Assembly: GCF_017876155.1 (NCBI RefSeq)
Contig: NZ_JAGINP010000027.1
Location: 1-64,000, forward strand
Direction: 5' to 3'
Length of the DNA: 64,000 nt
Source: Azospirillum rugosum
GTDB taxonomy: Bacteria; Pseudomonadota; Alphaproteobacteria; Azospirillales; Azospirillaceae
Each line of letters starts with the position of its first letter. Positions within the stretch are counted from its first letter, which is position 1. Of this stretch, positions 1 to 7,710 are shown one piece after another. The translations under genes and the position numbers were made by a program. A model generated the notes under the pieces. That model was not told where the DNA came from. It worked only from the letters and a program-made list of their open reading frames with translations, and did no database searches.

Positions 1-110
1 GGGGGCCCGGGTGGCCCCCCGGCCGGGGGGGGGCCCCCCCCCCCCCCCGGGGCGCGCCCCCCCAAATACGCCCCCCCCCCCCGGGGGGGGGGGGGGGGGG
101 GGGGGCCCAT
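1..110. other. Low-complexity G/C homopolymer tract, probable contig-end artefact
   Basis: Almost every base is G or C in long single-base runs, such as g-runs and c-runs of more than ten. No codon structure, ribosome binding site or repeat unit is visible. This looks like low-quality sequence at a contig end rather than biology. The norCB genes expected upstream of norQ would lie beyond it. Any start codon placed here for the downstream gene should be distrusted. Confidence 0.7.
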
Positions 111-142
111 GCCCGTGGGCCGGACGTCCGGCAAATGCGGGA

Positions 143-180
143 CCCCCTCACCCCAACCCTCTCCCCAGGGGGGAGAGGGG
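143..180. repeat. GC-rich palindromic intergenic repeat (REP-like), single arm
   Basis: A C-rich strand reading ccccctcacc-ccaaccctctcccc runs into a g-rich inverted arm, forming a short hairpin. The same unit recurs at 5235-5343, 23503-23612, 56161-56268 and 59107-59276, always between genes. Here it is preceded by gtccggcaaatgcg, a spacer also found beside the other copies. It lies just upstream of the ribosome binding site of norQ. Confidence 0.75.
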
Positions 181-204
181 GATCGATCCGTACAGGAGAT
201 TCCC

Positions 205-1017
205 ATGCCTCTCAGCGCCTTGAAGGCCGTCGCGGACGACCTCGACATCCCCTACTATCAGGCGGTCGGCGACGAGTGCGAGCTGTTCGAGCACGCCTTC
301 CGCCACCGCCTGCCGCTTTTGCTGAAGGGCCCGACGGGTTGCGGCAAGACCCGTTTCGTGTCGCACATGGCGGCCCGGCTGGGGCGGCCGCTCTACACCG
401 TGTCGTGCCACGACGACCTGACCGCCGCCGACCTGACCGGCCGCTACCTGCTGAAGGGCGGCGACACGGTGTGGGTGGACGGCCCGCTGACCCGCGCGGT
501 GCGCGAGGGCGCCATCTGCTACCTGGACGAGGTGGTGGAGGCGCGCAAGGACGTGACCGTCGTGCTGCACCCGCTGACCGACGACCGCCGCCTGCTGCCG
601 CTGGACCGCACGGGCGAGCTGCTGGAGGCGCCGGAGGGCTTCATGCTGGTGGTGTCCTACAACCCCGGCTACCAGAATGTCCTGAAGGCGCTGAAGCCCA
701 GCACCCGCCAGCGCTTCCTGGCGGTCGAGTTCGATTTCCCGGCACCGGAGGCCGAGATCGCCATCGTCGCCCGCGAGAGCGGCCTGCCGGAAGGCCGCAT
801 CGCCCCGCTGGTCCGTCTGGCCGGCGCGCTGCGCGACCTGAAGGGCCAGGACCTGGAGGAGGGCGTCTCGACCCGCCTGCTCGTCTACTGCGCCACGCTG
901 ATCCGCTCCGGCATTCGGCCGGAACGCGCCATCCGCACCGCGCTGATCGAGCCGCTGACCGACGATGCCGACGTGCGCCAGGCGCTGCTGCGCGTCGCCG
1001 ACATCGCGTTGGGCTGA
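205..1017 (+). CDS. norQ: NorQ/CbbQ-type MoxR AAA+ ATPase
   Basis: This 270-aa protein has a Walker A motif GPTGCGKT at residues 42-49 and a Walker B-like ICYLDEV near 104-110. It is typical in size for the NirQ/NorQ/CbbQ branch of the MoxR AAA+ family. These ATPases work with a VWA-domain partner to activate a metalloenzyme, here presumably the NorCB nitric oxide reductase. The ATG at 205 follows an aggag ribosome binding site; an earlier in-frame ATG at 109 lies in the low-complexity tract and is unlikely. The next gene, norD, starts 19 bases downstream. norCB would be expected just upstream, outside the window. CbbQ for Rubisco is the main alternative, but the partner's length favours NorQ. 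Confidence 0.85.
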   Translation: MPLSALKAVADDLDIPYYQAVGDECELFEHAFRHRLPLLLKGPTGCGKTRFVSHMAARLGRPLYTVSCHDDLTAADLTGRYLLKGGDTVWVDGPLTRAVREGAICYLDEVVEARKDVTVVLHPLTDDRRLLPLDRTGELLEAPEGFMLVVSYNPGYQNVLKALKPSTRQRFLAVEFDFPAPEAEIAIVARESGLPEGRIAPLVRLAGALRDLKGQDLEEGVSTRLLVYCATLIRSGIRPERAIRTALIEPLTDDADVRQALLRVADIALG

Positions 1018-1036
1018 GAAGCCGAAAGGATCCGCC

Positions 1037-2947
1037 ATGCTGCTGTCGCTGTTCGAACCCGAGGAGACCATCGGCCGCCACTGGCACCGCCTGATGGGCG
1101 GCCGGGCGAGCTACCCGCGCCATCCCGACGCCGCCGTGGCGCTGGAGACGATCCGGCCCCGGCTGGGCGTGTTCTTCCGCGGGCTGGGCGGCGACCGCGG
1201 CGTGCGGCTGGCCGCCGCGGCGCGGACCAGCTCCGGCCACCGGCTGGCCCTGCTGGAGCGCATCGGGCTCGGCGCCGAGGCGATGGAACGGCCGACGCTG
1301 GACGGCGACGTCCTGGCGCTGCCCGCGGTGTTGGACGTCTTTCCCGACGCCGCGCTGAACGAACGGCTCTACGAGTGGCTGGCTGCCTACTTCGCCCACG
1401 CGGAGTCCGCGGGCGAGCCGCCGCCCGATCCCTTGCAGGCCGATGTCCGGGCGCTGCGGCAGGCGCAGGCAACGACGGCGCGCGTGCTGGCGCGCTGGCC
1501 GGGGCTGGCGCGCCTCCATGATGAGCTGTGCGCGGCGCTGCTGATCGTGCGGCCGAAGCGCGCCCTGCCGAAGGACGAGGCCGCCGTGGAAGCCGCCGTT
1601 CTGGCGCTGCTGGGCGCCGGGGAGGGCGGAGCCATCCTGGACCCGACGGTGCCGCTGGAGCGCTTCACGGCGCCGGTCGGCTACAAGCCGTTCCTGCCCG
1701 TGCCGCTGTGGGGCGAGGTCGCCGGACCCGCGCCGGCCGGCTCCGCCGCCGCAGCGGGGGACGGCCCCGAGGGGGACGCCGCTGAAGCGGCCGAAGGGGA
1801 CGGCCAGCGCCGCAAGGCCAAGCGGCGCGACAGCGACCAGACGCAGCGGGAGGATCCGCTGATCCTGAACCGGTTCGAGAAGCTGCTTGGCCTTGCGGAG
1901 ATGATGAACATCCCACGCTCGGTCGAGGACGACGACGAGGGCGGCGCCAAGCAGGCCGCCGACGACATGGAGGAGATCGCGCTGGCCGAGCACCAGCGCA
2001 AACCCTCCACCCGCCTGAAGATGGACCTGGACCTCGCCCCCGCGGCGGTGGACGCGACGCCGCTGGTGGCCGAGCACAGCTACCCGGAATGGGACCACCG
2101 CCGCCGCGCCTATCATCAGGCCCACTGCCGCGTGATCGCGGAGCCGGCGCCCGATGACGGCGAGGACTGGGTGCCCGACGAGGCGGCGCTGCGCCGCATC
2201 CGCCAAGTGCGCCGCCAGTTCGAGGCGTTGCGGCCGAAGCGCACGCTGTTCACCGCCCAGCCCGACGGCGACGAGCTGGACCTGTCCGCCCTGGTGCGCA
2301 GCCGCGCCGACCACAGCGCGGGTGGGGCCGGCAGCGACCGCGTCTACCAAGCGGTGCGCACGGCGGCCCGCGACCTCGCCGTCGCGGTGCTGGTCGATGC
2401 CTCGCTGTCCACGGACGGCTGGGTTGACGGCCGCCGCGTGCTGGACGTGGAGAAGGAAGCGCTGCTCGCCCTGTCCAACGGGCTGAACGCCTGCGGCGAC
2501 GACCACGCGATCTTCGCCTTCACCTCCAACAAGCGCAGCTGGGTCCGGGTGCAGACCGTGAAGGACTTCGACGAGCCGCTGTCGTCCAAGGTGCAGCGCC
2601 GCGTTCAGGCGCTGAAGCCCGGCCACTACACCCGCATGGGCGCGGCGATCCGCCACGCGACCGCGCGGCTGGCCGAGCGGCCGAACCGCCACCGGCTGCT
2701 GATCCTGCTGTCCGACGGGAAGCCCAACGACGTCGACCATTACGAAGGGCGCTACGGCATCGAGGACACCCGCGTCGCCATCCAGGAGGCCCGCCGGCAG
2801 GGGCTGGCGCTGTTCGGCATCACCGTGGACGCCGAGGCGCGCGACTATTTCCCCTACCTGTTCGGCCGCGGCGGCTACGCCATCTTCCCGCATGTCGCGC
2901 ACCTGACCAAGGCGCTGCCCGCGCTGTACCGGCAGGTGGTGGGGTAA
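1037..2947 (+). CDS. norD: NorD, VWA-domain nitric oxide reductase activation protein
   Basis: This 636-aa protein has a C-terminal von Willebrand factor A domain. Its MIDAS motif DASLS sits at residues 454-458, with downstream VWA segments around LLILLSDGKPND. A charged low-complexity linker (about residues 235-290) separates an N-terminal helical region from the rest. Length and architecture match NorD rather than the longer CbbO. NorD pairs with the NorQ ATPase and is needed for active NorCB, probably through chaperone-like cofactor insertion. The gene is co-transcribed with norQ and ends at a strong terminator shared with the convergent DUF2249 gene. Confidence 0.85.
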   Translation: MLLSLFEPEETIGRHWHRLMGGRASYPRHPDAAVALETIRPRLGVFFRGLGGDRGVRLAAAARTSSGHRLALLERIGLGAEAMERPTLDGDVLALPAVLDVFPDAALNERLYEWLAAYFAHAESAGEPPPDPLQADVRALRQAQATTARVLARWPGLARLHDELCAALLIVRPKRALPKDEAAVEAAVLALLGAGEGGAILDPTVPLERFTAPVGYKPFLPVPLWGEVAGPAPAGSAAAAGDGPEGDAAEAAEGDGQRRKAKRRDSDQTQREDPLILNRFEKLLGLAEMMNIPRSVEDDDEGGAKQAADDMEEIALAEHQRKPSTRLKMDLDLAPAAVDATPLVAEHSYPEWDHRRRAYHQAHCRVIAEPAPDDGEDWVPDEAALRRIRQVRRQFEALRPKRTLFTAQPDGDELDLSALVRSRADHSAGGAGSDRVYQAVRTAARDLAVAVLVDASLSTDGWVDGRRVLDVEKEALLALSNGLNACGDDHAIFAFTSNKRSWVRVQTVKDFDEPLSSKVQRRVQALKPGHYTRMGAAIRHATARLAERPNRHRLLILLSDGKPNDVDHYEGRYGIEDTRVAIQEARRQGLALFGITVDAEARDYFPYLFGRGGYAIFPHVAHLTKALPALYRQVVG

Positions 2948-2977
2948 GCCGAAACACGAAAACCCAAACACGAAAAG

Positions 2978-3010
2978 GGGGACCGGCGCCGGCCGGTCCC
3001 CGTGCTTTTT
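2978..3010. terminator. Rho-independent, probably bidirectional terminator between norD and DUF2249 gene
   Basis: A perfect 10-bp GC stem (ggggaccggc at 2978-2987 with gccggtcccc at 2992-3001) with a 4-base loop is followed on the plus strand by gtgcttttt. On the minus strand the same stem is followed by ctttt. It sits between the norD stop and the convergent gene ending at 3029, so it can end both transcripts. Confidence 0.8.
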
Positions 3011-3028
3011 GCGCGTCTGCCTTGCGGC

Positions 3029-3337
3029 TCAGCCGCCGCACATGCCGCCGCAGCAGGAGCCGCTGCGGTCCTCCACGGGTGCCGCCTGCGCCGACTTTAC
3101 GATCCGGACGCGCCACGTTTCCGGCCCTTGCTCCAGATACTCCCAGGTGAAGGCGTTCCCGAAGAGCGTGCGCAGTTGCAGGTGCAGGGGGCGCGGGTCG
3201 TGGTCGTTGACCAGCGTGAAGGAATCCCCCGGAGGGAGGCCGTGCACCGCCTCGATGATGATCTGGTGGCGCTGGTAGGGCGCGATGGCCTGGATGTCGA
3301 TGACGGGCTCGGTCCGCTCGGCGGAAGTGGTCGGCAT
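3029..3337 (-). CDS. DUF2249 domain protein with C-terminal cysteine cluster
   Basis: This 102-aa protein matches the DUF2249 pattern: an acidic N-terminal segment, a hydrophobic strand-helix region, a central DHDPRPLHLQL segment and an aromatic EYLEQGPETWRVRI end. DUF2249 genes are frequently found with denitrification and nitrosative-stress genes, and norQD is the convergent neighbour here. The C-terminus CCGGMCGG adds three cysteines that could bind metal, which is inference. The ATG at 3337 is preceded by an agagga-type ribosome binding site. It lies downstream of a 24-aa peptide gene and an FNR/NnrR-type box, suggesting one NO- or oxygen-responsive transcript. The biochemical function of the family is not established. 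Confidence 0.8.
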   Translation of the reverse strand: MPTTSAERTEPVIDIQAIAPYQRHQIIIEAVHGLPPGDSFTLVNDHDPRPLHLQLRTLFGNAFTWEYLEQGPETWRVRIVKSAQAAPVEDRSGSCCGGMCGG

Positions 3338-3397
3338 GGCTTCGGGATCCTCTGTCAGGGATGGAAGGATTGAGGGAAGTGCGAAGGGAGCGGTGGC

Positions 3398-3472
3398 TCA
3401 GCGGAGGAGGCCGGCGGCGTAGGCACCCAGCACCGCCCAGGTCCAGGTGCAGGCGCTGTCTGCCGCTGACAT
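3398..3472 (-). CDS. Predicted 24-aa hydrophobic peptide
   Basis: Translation from the ATG at 3472 gives MSAADSACTWTWAVLGAYAA plus GLLR, a single predicted membrane helix. The ribosome binding site is weak. Support comes from position: a perfect TTGA-N6-TCAA box is centred 76 bases upstream of the ATG, the spacing expected for a class II FNR/NnrR-activated promoter with a leader of about 35 bases. DUF2249 follows on the same strand. Very small membrane peptides of this type often accompany respiratory oxidases, but I do not recognise this one. It could be only the 5' leader of the DUF2249 transcript. Confidence 0.4.
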   Translation of the reverse strand: MSAADSACTWTWAVLGAYAAGLLR

Positions 3473-3541
3473 GGTCTTGGTCCCGATGGTCCGTTCGCTG
3501 TCCTTGCCCGTCAAAAGTTGACTGATTTGGTCTGGCTATCC

Positions 3542-3555
3542 TTGACGGCGGTCAA
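3542..3555. promoter_or_regulatory. FNR/NnrR-type box TTGACGGCGGTCAA
   Basis: The site is a perfect palindromic TTGA-N6-TCAA, the consensus class bound by CRP/FNR-family regulators such as FNR, DNR and NnrR. If it sits at about -41.5, transcription on the minus strand would start near 3507, just upstream of the 24-aa peptide and DUF2249 genes. A second box of the same class is at 3809-3822. The nor genes next door make an NO-sensing regulator the likely binder, which is inference. Confidence 0.65.
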
Positions 3556-3593
3556 GCCGGTGCGTCCGGCCGGCCTGAAGGACAGGCGATGTC

Positions 3594-3749
3594 CTATTGG
3601 GTGAAGAACATCCAGGCGGCGGCACCCAGCGACGCCAGCGAGGCGAGCACCACGCCGCCACGCGACATCACGCCCTGGCGGTGCAGCAGAAACGCCACCC
3701 CGACCAGCATCGGGGTGACGATCAGCAATCCGACTTGAGCCTGGTTCAT
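3594..3749 (-). CDS. Small two-helix membrane protein, 51 aa
   Basis: The reading frame starts at ATG 3749 and is preceded by a clear gggagg ribosome binding site. It encodes MNQAQVGLLIVTPMLVGVAF followed by LLHRQGVMSRGG and a second hydrophobic stretch ending AAAWMFFTQ. Two transmembrane helices are separated by a short basic loop. A perfect TTGA-N6-TCAA box is centred about 66 bases upstream of the start, ideal for FNR/NnrR-type activation. It is on the same strand as the 24-aa peptide and the DUF2249 gene downstream. I do not recognise the family; a role in NO or low-oxygen respiration is inferred from regulation and neighbours only. Confidence 0.7.
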   Translation of the reverse strand: MNQAQVGLLIVTPMLVGVAFLLHRQGVMSRGGVVLASLASLGAAAWMFFTQ

Positions 3750-3808
3750 GGCGCCCGCCTCCCGTGTGGCCTGTGCCGGGAAAGTCGGCGCAGGCCGGCC
3801 GGGCGTCC

Positions 3809-3822
3809 TTGACCGTGGTCAA
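3809..3822. promoter_or_regulatory. FNR/NnrR-type box TTGACCGTGGTCAA
   Basis: This second perfect TTGA-N6-TCAA palindrome lies between the MFS gene stop and the 51-aa membrane protein gene. A class II arrangement would place the transcription start near 3774, about 25 bases before the start codon at 3749. The half-sites match the box at 3542-3555, so both small transcription units probably answer to the same regulator. Confidence 0.65.
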
Positions 3823-3834
3823 AAGGTTCCGGCG

Positions 3835-5040
3835 TCACGCCACAGCCGCGCGCGCCATCCGGTGCACCGACACCGCCATTCCCAGCCCGAGGGTCGCGGC
3901 GAGGCCGCCGATCAGGAACACCGCCGCGTAGCCCGAAGAGTCGGCCAGCAGGCCGACCAGGGGGCCCGTCGCTCCGTAGGCGAGGTCCTGGAAGGCGGCG
4001 AACCCGCCGACCGCCGTGCCGCGCAGATGCGGCGGCACCCGCTTGACGATGTCGGAACCCATGGCCGGAAACACCATCGAGCAGCCGAGCCCCGTCAGCA
4101 AGGCGCCGGCCAGCGCCCACCCGGGACCGGGCGCCAGCCACAGCAGGTACTGCCCGCAGGCCTCCACGGCGAGCGAGACGATGGCCACGGGCGTCCCGCC
4201 GATCCGGTCGGGCAGGTGGCCGCAGAGCAGCCGGACCAGGACGAACCCGACGCCGAAGAAGGTCAGGCCCAACCCCGCATAGGGCCAGCCGCGGCTGAGG
4301 AAGTAGAGGGAAAAGAAGGCGCCGAGGGCGGCGAAGCCGACCCCCTGGAGCCCGACGGCGGCCCCGGCCCGCCAAATTCGGCCGATGATCCGCCAGAAGG
4401 ACTCGCGCTGGCCGGCGTGGGGCGTCACGGCCGGGATCGGGTGGATGGCGGCCAGTCCCAGCAACGGCAACAGCGTGCACACACCCATGAGACCGGCGAA
4501 GCCCACCCAATCCAGCAGCGCGAGGCCGAGCGGGCCGCCGGCCGCGAAGGCCCCGTACATCCCCGCACCGACCAGCGACATCACCTTGCCGGACCGCGCG
4601 TGGCCCATCAGCCCGATGGCCCAACTGATCATCCCCACCATGGCGAGGCTTTCGCCCAGGCCGAGGAGCAGCCGCCCGACGATCAGCACGGCGTAGGCAC
4701 CCGCCACGGGCAGCTGCGGCCAGCTCGCCAGAAGGCAGATCAGCCCGGCCGCCGCGTAGACGACCAAGCCCTGCCGCATGCAGACCTTGCCGCCGATCCG
4801 GTCGGCGCGCGCGCCGGCGAGGTTGCGCGTCAGGATCGTCGACAGGAAGGCGATGCCGACCGTCAGCCCGCCGAAGGCGTTGCTGAGACCCAGCCCCTGC
4901 ACGACATGCACCGGCACAGCCGGCAACGCCATCGCGACCGCGAGATAGGAGAGGAACAGCGTCCCCGTCAGGGCGACCACGCGACGGTAGGCCGGATCGG
5001 GCCGGTCCGTGACAGGGATATTGGGGGCAGGCACGTTCAC
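3835..5040 (-). CDS. MFS transporter, YhhS/YfcJ-like
   Basis: This 401-aa protein has twelve predicted membrane helices and an MFS loop 2-3 motif region (GARADRIGGK, about residues 76-85). Its overall look resembles the YhhS/YfcJ branch of drug and sugar efflux MFS proteins, but the substrate cannot be deduced. The start is GTG at 5040 with a ggag ribosome binding site; an ATG further upstream would lack one. The gene stands alone. Upstream, 5041-5357 holds its presumptive promoter and a pair of GC-rich repeats, with no gene visible. Downstream lies the FNR-type box for the small membrane protein. Confidence 0.8.
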   Translation of the reverse strand: MNVPAPNIPVTDRPDPAYRRVVALTGTLFLSYLAVAMALPAVPVHVVQGLGLSNAFGGLTVGIAFLSTILTRNLAGARADRIGGKVCMRQGLVVYAAAGLICLLASWPQLPVAGAYAVLIVGRLLLGLGESLAMVGMISWAIGLMGHARSGKVMSLVGAGMYGAFAAGGPLGLALLDWVGFAGLMGVCTLLPLLGLAAIHPIPAVTPHAGQRESFWRIIGRIWRAGAAVGLQGVGFAALGAFFSLYFLSRGWPYAGLGLTFFGVGFVLVRLLCGHLPDRIGGTPVAIVSLAVEACGQYLLWLAPGPGWALAGALLTGLGCSMVFPAMGSDIVKRVPPHLRGTAVGGFAAFQDLAYGATGPLVGLLADSSGYAAVFLIGGLAATLGLGMAVSVHRMARAAVA

Positions 5041-5234
5041 GCACTCCGCATGAGGACCGTCGCTCGATCGGATGCGGGATGTGCGGACAAACGCACCCGC
5101 TCCGCCCGGACGGCGGTCGATGGGTGCGTTGGTTGACGTGAACGCTTACGGCCGGAACGCTTCGGAGAGCGTCATCCGGCGATGAAGAACCTTAGCCGAA
5201 GCGTCGCGGCAGCGTCAACATGGGCGACCGTTCG

Positions 5235-5343
5235 ACCCTCTCCCCTCTGGGGAGAGGGCAGGGTGAGGGGGGCCCGCCACCTTGGTACGTCCGGCAAACG
5301 CGCAACCCCCTCACCCTAACCCTCTCCCCAGAGGGGAGAGGGG
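5235..5343. repeat. Paired inverted GC-rich repeats with conserved spacer (BIME-like)
   Basis: A left unit (5235-5271) reading accctctcccctctggggag then agggcagggtgaggggg faces a right unit (5305-5343) that is its inverse. They are separated by a spacer containing ggtacgtccggcaaacgcgc. The same two-unit arrangement with the same spacer core occurs at 23503-23612 and 56161-56268. The remainder of the 5041-5357 gap shows no gene. Confidence 0.8.
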
Positions 5344-5357
5344 ATTTTGGCCGCCGG

Positions 5358-6542
5358 TCAGAACGCGATGCGCGTGTCGAGCATCAGGATGTGGGCGCGG
5401 TCCGTCAGGTCGCCGCCGCCCACCGCTCCGCCGGACAGGGTGGAGCGGACATAGTCGTACTCCAGGCCGGTCGTCAGGCCGGGGGCGACGGTCCAGGTGA
5501 TGCCGCCCTGCCAGATGTCGGCCTTGGCCGGGGTTGTCATGGTCGCGCTGTCGTTGCCGAGCGCCCGCAGATAGTTCGCGGCGAACAGCAGCGGTCCATA
5601 GGAATACTGCGCGCCGACAATCAGGTTCTGCTGCGCGCGGGACTGGGCGAGGCCTTTGGCGTAGCCGCTGTCGCCGCTGTAGGCGTAGCTGGCGCCCACC
5701 TTCACGGGGCCGTAGCCGACGTTGGCCCCGACGTGTACGGACCGCAGATCCTCGAATTCCTGGCTGAGGACGCCGTCGGTCTGCCCGTTGGCCTGGCCGG
5801 TCTGGTAGAAGGCGCTGGCCTCGATGGTCAGGTCGTCGACGTTGCGCAGGTAGGCGGCGCCGAACTCCACGATGTCGTGGAAGGACGGGGCGTTGCCCAG
5901 CGGATCCCGCTTCAGGCGGTTGACGGTGTTGTTGGCGTCGCCGAGGCGCGGCGTGTAGGACACCGCCGCCGACAGGCCGGCGAAGGACGGGGTGATGTAG
6001 ATGAACTTGGTGCCGGTGTCGTAGGCCACGAGCGTGCGCAGGCTGGTCGCCGGAAGCGGCAGGGCGCCCAGCGTGGAGGAGCCGTTGAGGAACAGGATCC
6101 CGTTGCTGTCGGGGCTGCCCGCCACGCCTTCGACGTTGGGGCCGATCATGCCGTATTCGTCAGACAGGCCGTTGATCATGCCCGCCTGCACCGTGCCGAA
6201 CCCGCCGTTGACGAAGAGGAAGGCACGGTCGTTCTCCAGACTTGTGCTCGACACCGCCGGGTTGCCGTTGCCGGCCACGATGCGCACGCGCGCGCCGTAG
6301 GTCAGCCCGTTGTCGGCGGTGGCCGACGGCGTGACGACCAGCCGGAAGCGGTTGGCGAACTCGGTCGACCGCAGGCCGCTGTCCTGCTTCTGGTTGACGT
6401 AGGCGCCCTGGACATAGGCGTCGCCGCCGATGGTGACGTCGAAGGCGGACTGCGCGGCGGATTGCGCGGCGGCCGGGGCGGACAGCGCGAGACAGGCGAG
6501 GGCGGCGGTGGCGGGAGCGGTCGGGCGCATGGGGGTGGTCAT
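5358..6542 (-). CDS. Outer-membrane porin (Gram-negative porin family)
   Basis: This 394-aa protein has a signal peptide (MTTPMRPTAPATAALACLAL, then ending near PAAAQ). It is rich in alternating beta-strand patterns and ends in ...LMLDTRIAF, the terminal phenylalanine typical of BAM-assembled porins. The N-terminal FDVTIGGDAYVQGAYV and the internal GTVQAGMINGLSDEYG segment fit the 16-stranded general porin family of alphaproteobacteria. Diffusion of small solutes is the expected role. The gene begins 23 bases after the stop of the GNAT-like gene on the same strand, so it may be read through from that operon. The ribosome binding site is weak; an ATG four codons later is an alternative. Confidence 0.85.
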   Translation of the reverse strand: MTTPMRPTAPATAALACLALSAPAAAQSAAQSAFDVTIGGDAYVQGAYVNQKQDSGLRSTEFANRFRLVVTPSATADNGLTYGARVRIVAGNGNPAVSSTSLENDRAFLFVNGGFGTVQAGMINGLSDEYGMIGPNVEGVAGSPDSNGILFLNGSSTLGALPLPATSLRTLVAYDTGTKFIYITPSFAGLSAAVSYTPRLGDANNTVNRLKRDPLGNAPSFHDIVEFGAAYLRNVDDLTIEASAFYQTGQANGQTDGVLSQEFEDLRSVHVGANVGYGPVKVGASYAYSGDSGYAKGLAQSRAQQNLIVGAQYSYGPLLFAANYLRALGNDSATMTTPAKADIWQGGITWTVAPGLTTGLEYDYVRSTLSGGAVGGGDLTDRAHILMLDTRIAF

Positions 6543-6565
6543 TCCAGACTGTGTGAGTGTGGGTG

Positions 6566-7300
6566 TCAGGCGGCTTGGCGCGCGGGGAACCAGCGGCGGG
6601 CGAAGGGGGTCAGGTTGTCGTCGTGCAGTTGGGCCTGGCAGAGGATCTCCACGCTGTCGGCCCAGCGCGGGTTGAGGCGGCGGAACAGGGCGAGCGCCGG
6701 GCTGTCCAGCTTGGCCTCGCTGATCGCGCGGGCTTCCTCGGTCAGGCCGTAGCCCTGCCAGTTCCAGTCCACGGTCCCGGTCTCGTCGTCGTAATACTGG
6801 GCGAAGCATTCCCGCCCGACCCAGTCGCGCACCGATCGGTCGAAGTCGCCCAGCGGCGCCTCGGCGTGCGGCGTGTGGCGGAGGAACAGCATCGGCATGT
6901 AGCGGTAGGAGCGGTAGCCGACCGCGCTGTAGCTCCAATACCAGACGCGCCCCGACCGGTCGGCGCGCGCGCGGTCCAGAAGCTCGGCGACCATCGACCG
7001 CACCAGCCCGTTCGATCCCCAGTAGCGGCGCTGGAGGATGCAGTGGGCGGTGTGGTAGACGCCGACCGTCCGGCGGTCGATCTCCGACTCCTGCCGGTAG
7101 ACGGTGGCGAAGCCGACCAGCTCCCCGGTCTCCGCGTCCCGTTGCAGGACGCAGTGGTCGAGGTCGGCCAGCTCCTCGTTGAAGTAATCCTCGCCGTAGC
7201 CCTCGAACCAGACGCTGAGCAGGACGAACATCGCCGCGCGCAGTTCAGGCGTCAGGGCGGTGGGGCCGACGACGCTGGTCAGCAGGGGGCGCGGGTTCAT
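6566..7300 (-). CDS. Uncharacterised protein with GNAT-like features
   Basis: This 244-aa soluble protein is not confidently assigned. The segment GELVGFATVYRQ resembles the beta4 strand of GNAT acyltransferases, and RRYWGSNGLVRSMVAELLDR resembles the acetyl-CoA-binding loop and helix. Aromatic residues are abundant (VWYWSYSAVGYRSYRYMPM). It starts at ATG 7300, overlapping the stop of the SET-domain gene by ATGA, so translation is coupled. As the last gene before the porin in a cluster with a thioester-reductase-like enzyme and two cyclic-peptide exporters, it may acylate a small product. This is inference, and a different fold is possible. Confidence 0.6.
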   Translation of the reverse strand: MNPRPLLTSVVGPTALTPELRAAMFVLLSVWFEGYGEDYFNEELADLDHCVLQRDAETGELVGFATVYRQESEIDRRTVGVYHTAHCILQRRYWGSNGLVRSMVAELLDRARADRSGRVWYWSYSAVGYRSYRYMPMLFLRHTPHAEAPLGDFDRSVRDWVGRECFAQYYDDETGTVDWNWQGYGLTEEARAISEAKLDSPALALFRRLNPRWADSVEILCQAQLHDDNLTPFARRWFPARQAA

Positions 7301-7710
7301 CCAGCGTTCCCCGACAAGTAAGCGGCCGCCCCGGCGTCGCGGACGTCGGCGCAGATGTCCTCGTAGTTGCAGGTGATCTCCTCGCCCGCGGCGATGGCGC
7401 GGCGGGTGACGAACAGCCGCCAGTCGGCCGGGTCGGCCCGGCCGACCGAGGCGTCGTCGGCATGGTTGAGGAAGCGGGCGTCGTCGCCGGGCAGCAGGAC
7501 GCCGACCCCCTCGATTACGCAGCCGTGGAAGTCGATCAGCCGGGCGACCTGCGGATAGTCGGCCAGCACGGAGTCGTCCGGCGCCAGCAGCCGGTCGATG
7601 CGGGCGTCGAACGCCCACATCGGCGTGCCGGCCGGCACCGCCTTCTCGGCGAACAGCCCCAGCCCGTGGATCGGGCTGGAGCCGACGCGAGTCGCGATCA
7701 GCAGGGGCAT
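7297..7710 (-). CDS. Small SET-domain protein
   Basis: This 137-aa protein is little more than a SET domain. The N-terminal GLGLFAEKAVPAGT matches the SET-I opening, FLNHADDAS matches the NHS-like motif (NH kept), and GEEITCNYED matches the GEEITxDY motif that binds S-adenosylmethionine and shapes the lysine channel. Bacterial SET proteins are putative protein or small-molecule methyltransferases. The post-SET cysteine cluster is absent. The ATG at 7710 overlaps the stop of the thioester-reductase-like gene by one base, and its own stop overlaps the next start, so three genes are translationally coupled. The substrate is unknown. Confidence 0.8.
   Translation of the reverse strand: MPLLIATRVGSSPIHGLGLFAEKAVPAGTPMWAFDARIDRLLAPDDSVLADYPQVARLIDFHGCVIEGVGVLLPGDDARFLNHADDASVGRADPADWRLFVTRRAIAAGEEITCNYEDICADVRDAGAAAYLSGNAG

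Noticed and set aside
1-110. Pro/Gly-rich frame across the first 200 bases
   Set aside because: It comes from G/C homopolymers at the contig end and has no ribosome binding site or family similarity.
641-2971. Long minus-strand frame opposite norQD
   Set aside because: It overlaps well-supported norQ and norD, and its translation is Arg/Gly/Gln-rich without domains.
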